From: Streptomyces sp. NRRL F-6492
GTDB lineage: Bacteria; Actinomycetota; Actinomycetes; Streptomycetales; Streptomycetaceae
Direction of reading: 5' to 3'
Length of the DNA: 37,116 nucleotides
Assembly: GCF_001280125.1 (NCBI RefSeq)
Contig: NZ_LGEG01000254.1
Coordinates: 1-37,116 of the forward strand
This document shows, in pieces, positions 32,773-37,116 of the stretch (positions are counted from its first letter, which is position 1; each line of letters starts with the position of its first letter). Below the pieces are notes generated by a model. It was not told the origin of the DNA and searched no databases. It was given only the letters and a program-made list of their open reading frames with translations. The translations under genes were made by a program, and so were the position numbers.

Positions 32773-32823
32773 GGGCCGGCACCCGGAATCACCGGGGCCG
32801 GGGGGCGATCCGGGAATCCGGTG

Positions 32824-34572
32824 TCAGGGCGAGGGGCAGGGACCCGGGGTTCGGGTGAGGGAGGTGCGGGCGCCGCCGACGACGATGTCGGTGCCGTCGG
32901 ACAGCCGGACGTGCAGGGCGTTGACGACGATGCCGCGCCCGTTGCCGTACACCCGCTGCTCGTTGAGGGTGACCGTGCCGAGCTGCGGGAGGGTGATGAC
33001 GGTGTTCGGCGCCGGGTGGGCGGCGAGCGTGGTGTTGCCGACACGGGCCCCGGTCAGGGTGGTCGCGCCGGTGACGGTGATCGTGCCCAGTGCCGTGGGT
33101 GCGGTCGCGGTGGCCGTGGCGGTTGCCGTGCCCGCGCTGACCAGGCCGCCGAGGAGGTGCAGCCCGTTCACGGTGGCGGTGGAGGTGGCCGTACGGGCGC
33201 CGCCGGTGCCCGCGGTGCCCGCCGCGCGGGTCGTGGCGGAGGTGAACGAGCCGGTGGAGGAGCCGACATGGGTGTTGCCGAGCTGGGCGCCGTCGGTGGC
33301 CGGGTCCTCGGTGCAGGTGACGTCCGCAGGGGCCAGTGGCGCGGCAGGGGCGGTCGTGACGGCCTGGGCGTGTGCGTCCATGAGCAACGCCACGAACGTC
33401 ACCGATGTGCAGCCGGGCGGGTCGATGCCGTGCCGGGCGACGGTCGCCGCGGCGCACAGGGTGTACGTGCCGCTGCGGGCCGAGGTCACCCGGATCGTGA
33501 TCGTGCAGGACTCCTGTCCGGCGGTGAGGTCGCCGCCGGAGGTGAGGCCGTGCCCGTCGGGGGCGACGGCGACCGTGCCGGAAGGGCAGTCGGTGGTGGC
33601 GGAGCCGGGGTCGGCGACGAGACCGGACGGTAGCTGCTCGGTGAAGGACCAGCCGCGCTTCGCCGCCTTCTCGGTGGTGTTGGTGACGGTGAAGGTCAGC
33701 GTGGTCGAGTCGCCGACGCCCACCGGGTCGGGATCGAAGGCCGTATGGAGCCGCGGTGTGGCGTCCAGGATCCGGAGGTTGTCGATCGCGCCGTCATTGC
33801 CGATCCCGCTGCCCTGCGCGTTGACCATGCGGACACCGGCCGAGGGGCCCGAGAAGAGCACGGCGTCGTCGCCCGCGTAGGTGCCGACGTGCGTGCCGTT
33901 CCCGGTGACCGTGCCGGCGTCGGTGCACGCGTCGATGGGATCGGTGAACGCCGGGACGACCTGCTGCCCGTCGAGCAGCGAGAACTCCAGCAGCGGGTGC
34001 GTGGCGAAGCAGTTGACGGCCGCCACATCCACCGAGAAGGTCAGGAAGCGGCCGGTCGCCGCCACCGGCACCGGCTGCACCGTCTCCAGCTGCGTCTTCC
34101 CGGCTCCCGGGTTTCCCGCGGTGTACGCGGTGACGGCGTGGTTGTCGGCCGGGTCGCCGCCGGCCCATTCGGCCAGCGCCGACGCCATGGCCTGCTGCGA
34201 GGGCCAGGACGTCCCACAGCCGCTGCCGACCGGGGCGGTGGCGGGGTCGGCCGCCGAGACCAGCCAGCCGTTGCAGGAAGTCAGCCAGGCCGGGTCGGCG
34301 GTGTACGTCTCGGCGAGCGGCGGAGCCCCGGTGTAGGAGGTCAGCAGGCGGGGAGCCCCCGGGGCGTTCTCGAACCCCTCCTCGAAGAGTACGGTCGCCG
34401 CGCGGGGCACCGGCGCGGACACGGTCGCGGTTCCGGTGGGCGCGGGTGTGCCCGGTGCGGCGGCCGAGGGCAATGCGGCGGCCAGTACCGCCGCGCACGC
34501 CAGGCCGGACGTCGCGACGGCACGCAGGAACGGTACGGTCCGGCGCGGCCGACCCGGTAGGTGTCTGTACAC
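32824..34572 (-). CDS. Secreted choice-of-anchor P / DUF11-like surface protein
   Basis: The 582-residue exported protein starts at GTG 34572, with GAGGAGGGG upstream. An Arg-rich N-region and the hydrophobic SGLACAAVLAAALPSAAAPG form a Sec signal peptide. Residues about 55-290 make a beta-rich domain with several Cys pairs (ATVLFEEGFENAPGAPRLL, NHAVTAYTAGNPGAGKTQLE, DNLRILDATP). Residues about 295-400 are a DUF11-type repeat (DSTTLTFTVTNTTEKAAKRG, CTITIRVTSARSGTYTLCAA). The C-terminal 170 residues, Thr/Ala-rich with GNTTLAAHPAPNTVITLP and GIVVNALHVRLSDGTDIVVG, match the choice-of-anchor P domain. There is no sortase signal or C-terminal helix. It may act in the cell wall or as a secreted matrix protein. 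Confidence 0.85.
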   Translation of the reverse strand: MYRHLPGRPRRTVPFLRAVATSGLACAAVLAAALPSAAAPGTPAPTGTATVSAPVPRAATVLFEEGFENAPGAPRLLTSYTGAPPLAETYTADPAWLTSCNGWLVSAADPATAPVGSGCGTSWPSQQAMASALAEWAGGDPADNHAVTAYTAGNPGAGKTQLETVQPVPVAATGRFLTFSVDVAAVNCFATHPLLEFSLLDGQQVVPAFTDPIDACTDAGTVTGNGTHVGTYAGDDAVLFSGPSAGVRMVNAQGSGIGNDGAIDNLRILDATPRLHTAFDPDPVGVGDSTTLTFTVTNTTEKAAKRGWSFTEQLPSGLVADPGSATTDCPSGTVAVAPDGHGLTSGGDLTAGQESCTITIRVTSARSGTYTLCAAATVARHGIDPPGCTSVTFVALLMDAHAQAVTTAPAAPLAPADVTCTEDPATDGAQLGNTHVGSSTGSFTSATTRAAGTAGTGGARTATSTATVNGLHLLGGLVSAGTATATATATAPTALGTITVTGATTLTGARVGNTTLAAHPAPNTVITLPQLGTVTLNEQRVYGNGRGIVVNALHVRLSDGTDIVVGGARTSLTRTPGPCPSP

Positions 34573-35029
34573 GTCTTCCCCTCCTCGATTCGCCCCGCAG
34601 ACCGCAACCGCGGCGTGCGGGAAGCCCGTCGCCGAGCGGCGCGGGCTGCCCGACGGTCGCGGCCGGACCCGGCAGGGCGATGCCCGGCCGCGAAACGATG
34701 ACCAGTCTGGCCGCCGTGCCCGGACCCGGCAGCGGCGCACACAGGAGGGCAGGGCGGCGCGCGCCGGGCGCATGCGTCGTCAGATCCTCTCCGGCTACGC
34801 CAAGGGACTGCCGCCCCGGGTATCCGGCCGCGACGGGTCTGCCGACGACCACCGCCCCGGCCGCATCAGCCCCGAGAGGAACCAGCCACCGTCTCCCCGA
34901 GCGGCCGTCTCTGCGCCGTGCCCGTCTTCGGGATTCGGGCCGGGCGTCGACGAGCGCGTGGACACCGGCGGTGCAACGGCACGGGACCCCGACCGGCTGC
35001 TCCGGTGGGGACAGGGGCTGCGGCTGTGG
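34573..35029. other. Intergenic stretch upstream of the secreted-protein gene
   Basis: The binding site for the downstream minus-strand gene lies at its left end. No gene, clear promoter boxes or repeat is recognised in the remaining 440 bases. Confidence 0.4.
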
Positions 35030-35368
35030 TCACTCTTCCAACAGTGCGCTCTCGACCAGGGTGGGGTTTCCCTCGTTGTAGGTCCGCATCGCCCGGTAGG
35101 AGCGATTCTGCAGGGGCAGGTCGGCGCCGCCGCACTGGTTGAGGGGGCTGCCCAGGGGAAGGCCGAGGAGGCCGCCTCCGGCGGTGCCGGTCGCCGTGGT
35201 GGTGCGGGCGGTGTTGTGGGCGCCGGTGTTGAGGTTGGAGCAGCTGGTACCGAAGGCGGGGGAGAGGAAGTCGCCGACACCGCCGACGCTCACGGGTACG
35301 GCAGTGGTCAGGCCGGGGCCGACCGCGGTGGTGGCGAGCGCGAGAGCGCCGATCGTTTTCGAGGTCAT
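35030..35368 (-). CDS. Small secreted protein with a Cys pair
   Basis: From ATG 35368 the product is 112 residues with a short hydrophobic N-terminus (TIGALALATTAVGPGLTTAV). A Gly/Thr/Asn-rich mature part follows with two cysteines (FGTSCSNLNTGAHN and LNQCGGADLPLQN) likely to form a disulfide. It recalls the small exported proteins of Streptomyces aerial structures in composition but is not a chaplin or rodlin by sequence. The same frame is open to ATG 35563, which lies just after an AT-rich promoter-like island; that longer form would bury the hydrophobic segment. The start is therefore uncertain. Confidence 0.6.
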   Translation of the reverse strand: MTSKTIGALALATTAVGPGLTTAVPVSVGGVGDFLSPAFGTSCSNLNTGAHNTARTTTATGTAGGGLLGLPLGSPLNQCGGADLPLQNRSYRAMRTYNEGNPTLVESALLEE

Positions 35369-35752
35369 GCCCGGCAGACGGCGATCGGTGCACAGCGTCA
35401 CGGCCACCCTGATTTCCCGGGCGACCGCTCCTCTCGCCTGCCTGGCCTCTACGTCGGTGCCGCCGCCTCCTTGGCCTTCGGGCGCCACGCGGCGAGCAGC
35501 GAGCACCTCGTCGTACTCGGTCCGTCGTGCCATGGAGGTCACTTCTCGTTCGGTCGACATCATCGAGCGAACGAAACATGACAGAACAGCTGAAATATTT
35601 CAAAGGTCCATGAAAATAGGAAAATTGGGCGCACTCCGCCACGGCCGTGCCTGTGTAAGCGAGGGGGGATTCGCCCGTCCGGGCGCCCCGGTACCCCGGC
35701 GAAGCGTCCCGACCCGGCCCGCACACCTCGACAGAACCCTTGGGTGAGACCC
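35369..35752. other. Upstream region with an AT-rich island and palindrome
   Basis: Around 35565-35630 the GC content drops sharply. The island contains a perfect 12-bp palindrome, TGAAATATTTCA, at 35591-35602. It is a likely promoter or operator for the minus-strand secreted-protein gene. No separate gene is supported, although the secreted-protein frame is open as far as 35563. Confidence 0.45.
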
Positions 35753-35793
35753 TTGACGTAAATCCAAGGATTGCTACCTTGGATTTATGTCAA
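35753..35793 (+). promoter_or_regulatory. Promoter embedded in a 17-bp-armed palindrome, probable leaderless start
   Basis: The left arm 35753-35769 (TTGACGTAAATCCAAGG) pairs with the right arm 35777-35793 (CCTTGGATTTATGTCAA) with one mismatch around ATTGCTA. TTGACG (35753-35758) is an excellent -35 and TACCTT (35775-35780), 16 bases later, an acceptable -10. Transcription would begin at or next to the ATG at 35787, inside the right arm, with no Shine-Dalgarno sequence. A dimeric repressor on this palindrome would block the promoter completely. Confidence 0.7.
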
Positions 35794-36302
35794 GCAATGA
35801 GAAGCCTCGCCTCATCCCGACCGGCAAGTGCTGGTGTGGCTGCGGGAAGGACGTCGGCCTCGGCAAGTTCTTCGCCGCCGGCCACGACAAGATCGCTGAA
35901 GCCGCTCTTATGGCCCTCAAGTACGACGGATCCGTCGCCCAACTCCTCCACGCCCACGGGTACGGCTCGCACCACTCGGTCCGCCACGCTGCCGTCACCG
36001 ACCCGGACTGCTCCTGGGAGAAGTGCCCCGACTGCAACTACAGCGGCGCCCCTGCCAGCATCGCCAACCACCGCAAGAAGGATCACCCCGAGCGGCACGT
36101 CCTCGCCCAGGCGATCCGCTCCCTCGGCGGAACCTGGGACGCTCAGCGCGCCATCCAGGCCCTCGGCGACCACGGGCACACCTGGGAAGACCGGCAGGCC
36201 GCCGAGAAGCGCGTCCGTCAGATCCTGCGAGACCTCTGCGCGGACGGCTTCATCGTCAAGACCGACGCTCAGCGCGCCGTCTACGAACGCACCCAGAAAT
36301 AG
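35787..36302 (+). CDS. Cys/His-rich hypothetical protein
   Basis: The 171-residue protein has two metal-binding-like clusters: CWCGCG at about 15-20 with a following AAGHD, and CPDCNYSGAPASIANHRKKD at about 79-98, which resembles a C2H2 zinc finger. The C-terminal third is helical and winged-helix-like (RAIQALGDHGHTWEDRQAAE, KRVRQILRDLCADGFIVKTD). Similar small proteins occur in actinobacterial phages and integrative elements, but I do not recognise the family. DNA or RNA binding is plausible. The start follows from the leaderless promoter; ATG 35787 directly begins a good coding sequence. It may act on its own palindromic promoter. Confidence 0.75.
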   Translation: MSSNEKPRLIPTGKCWCGCGKDVGLGKFFAAGHDKIAEAALMALKYDGSVAQLLHAHGYGSHHSVRHAAVTDPDCSWEKCPDCNYSGAPASIANHRKKDHPERHVLAQAIRSLGGTWDAQRAIQALGDHGHTWEDRQAAEKRVRQILRDLCADGFIVKTDAQRAVYERTQK

Positions 36303-36602
36303 GCCGGGGATGAGGCGGCGCCCTTATGGAGCGGACTGTCCGCCGACACATCCAGACAATCGGACGCACGATCCAAACGGAGAGGGTGCGAGGAGCACCA
36401 TCGCCCCCACCCCGTCTGATCACCCCTCCGCTGTGCCGGCAGCGGCGCCGGCCCCCTCAGGTCGGCAACGCGTCCGCGGATAGGGGCAAGCCGGCAGGCG
36501 GTGCTGGGGGACGTGTCCAAGTGACGTCCCTCGTTCCGGCGGGAGCGCGCGGGACGCGGGGGACTTCGTCGTGGTGCGGTGAGCGGGCCCACGTGGGCGT
36601 GA
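36303..36602. other. Intergenic stretch
   Basis: Nothing recognisable is seen between the Cys/His-rich gene and the terminator hairpin. Confidence 0.45.
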
Positions 36603-36647
36603 AAAGGCCGGTGCCCCGTACGGGATCCGTATGGGGCACCGGCCTTT
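36603..36647. terminator. Bidirectional terminator
   Basis: The arm 36603-36623 (AAAGGCCGGTGCCCC then GTACGG) pairs with 36627-36647 (CCGTAT then GGGGCACCGGCCTTT) with one mismatch and a 3-base loop. A-rich and T-rich flanks make it a genuine intrinsic terminator in either direction. It lies 16 bases from the stop of the minus-strand gene. Confidence 0.88.
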
Positions 36648-36663
36648 CGGTTCGGAGCGGGGC

Positions 36664-37056
36664 TCAGTCCCCGTGTGTCTCGTCCCACTGGGCGCGGGCG
36701 AGGTCCGAGTTCGTCCGGACCATCTGCCAGTCGTCCTCGATCATGAAGGGCGAGTAGCGGCCGGTCGCGTCCAGGGCCTCGAAGACCTGGTGCGCGAAGG
36801 CGTCCGTGTCCTTCTGGTCGGCGGTGATCCGGGCCGGGTGGGAGTGGTCCGGCTCGTCCTTGTCCGGGATCACCGGAACCCAAACGGTCAACCAGCGGTC
36901 CCCGTCACCCCAGGTGAAGGACGGGCCGATGCTGGTGCTGTTGTCGGTGAACCCGATCCCGAAAGTCGTTTCGAGTTCTGCCCACAGGGCCTGCGCGAGG
37001 GTGGCACTGGGGACCTCTTGCTCCCGGAATCCGGCGTGGATGTTGTATTCGCTCAC
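36664..37056 (-). CDS. Small acidic protein, possible immunity-type partner
   Basis: The 130-residue protein from GTG 37056 is acidic and Trp-rich: SATLAQALWAELETTFGIGF, SFTWGDGDRWLTVWVPVIPD, DTDAFAHQVFEALDATGRYS and FMIEDDWQMVRTNSDLARAQ. There is no signal peptide. Its start lies 8 bases after the stop of the gene at the right edge, so they are cotranscribed. A small acidic gene right after a larger gene is the layout of toxin-immunity pairs, but the upstream product is not visible, so this is only a possibility. A strong terminator follows. Confidence 0.65.
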   Translation of the reverse strand: MSEYNIHAGFREQEVPSATLAQALWAELETTFGIGFTDNSTSIGPSFTWGDGDRWLTVWVPVIPDKDEPDHSHPARITADQKDTDAFAHQVFEALDATGRYSPFMIEDDWQMVRTNSDLARAQWDETHGD

Positions 37057-37064
37057 AATTGTCC

Positions 37065-37116
37065 TCAGCCCACGCGGTATGTCCGGTCGTAGTCGTAGTC
37101 GTAGTCGTAGTCGTAG
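37065..37116 (-). CDS. C-terminal end of a gene with a Tyr-Asp repeat tail (partial)
   Basis: Read on the minus strand from the right edge, the frame gives repeated Tyr-Asp pairs (at least five), then RTYRVG and a TGA. Most of the gene lies outside the window. The (YD)n tail is unusual and could be a surface-exposed, metal- or protein-binding extension. Confidence 0.55.
   Translation of the reverse strand, partial: YDYDYDYDYDRTYRVG
37086..37116. repeat. Tandem 6-bp repeat GTCGTA
   Basis: Five perfect copies run to the window edge and probably beyond. In the minus-strand gene each copy encodes one Tyr-Asp pair, so copy-number change keeps the frame. Confidence 0.85.

Overview
The window is very GC-rich actinobacterial DNA, almost certainly Streptomyces. 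The base composition, GTG/TTG starts and gene families fit. An adjacent tap-tpg pair (telomere-associated protein and terminal protein, 9251-12210) is the hallmark of a linear Streptomyces replicon, so this is probably chromosome-arm or linear-plasmid DNA. Decayed transposases, other pseudogenes and many small genes of unknown function agree with a fast-evolving accessory arm. No telomere palindrome cluster is visible, so the DNA end itself is not here.

Layout, left. 1-1200 holds the tail of a membrane protein, two hairpins and a decayed IS5-type transposase. 1324-5587 is an sbcD-sbcC operon (DNA-end nuclease), with a possible 16-codon leader ORF and a strong terminator. 5668-6606 is an unusual YunG-like/Nudix fusion. 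6607-9010 has transposase debris, a small hypothetical gene, a frameshifted pseudogene and a predicted beta-propeller protein. 9251-12210 is tap-tpg. From 12242 to 15755 the DNA is punctuated by a related family of GTGACA/TGTCAC inverted-repeat elements (R1-R4) that bound unrelated genes: a small FCFxCH protein, a DUF6193-like protein and a divergent NmrA/TetR pair. This cassette-like pattern is the most unusual feature of the window.

Layout, centre. 16445-18752 is a membrane or Tat-linked molybdopterin oxidoreductase followed by a fasciclin lipoprotein and a terminator. 19303-22223 holds minus-strand hypothetical genes and a leucine-rich-variant repeat fragment. 22323-26068 is a compact partner-switching module: GAF-GAF-SpoIIE phosphatase, RsbW-like anti-sigma kinase, and two STAS antagonists on the other strand. 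26351-29065 mixes small hypothetical genes with IS5 and IS630 transposase remnants.

Layout, right. 29066-31565 has an F420-dependent-type NAD(P) oxidoreductase and a degenerate inositol-monophosphatase-like protein, divergent from a LysR regulator. 31755-32604 is a divergent HxlR regulator/RidA-like pair. 32824-35368 holds two secreted proteins. 35787-36302 is a Cys/His-rich protein read from a probably leaderless promoter embedded in a long palindrome. The window ends with a small gene of unknown function directly downstream of a gene whose product ends in a (Tyr-Asp)5 tail.

Family names were assigned by reading the sequences from memory; no database search was run.
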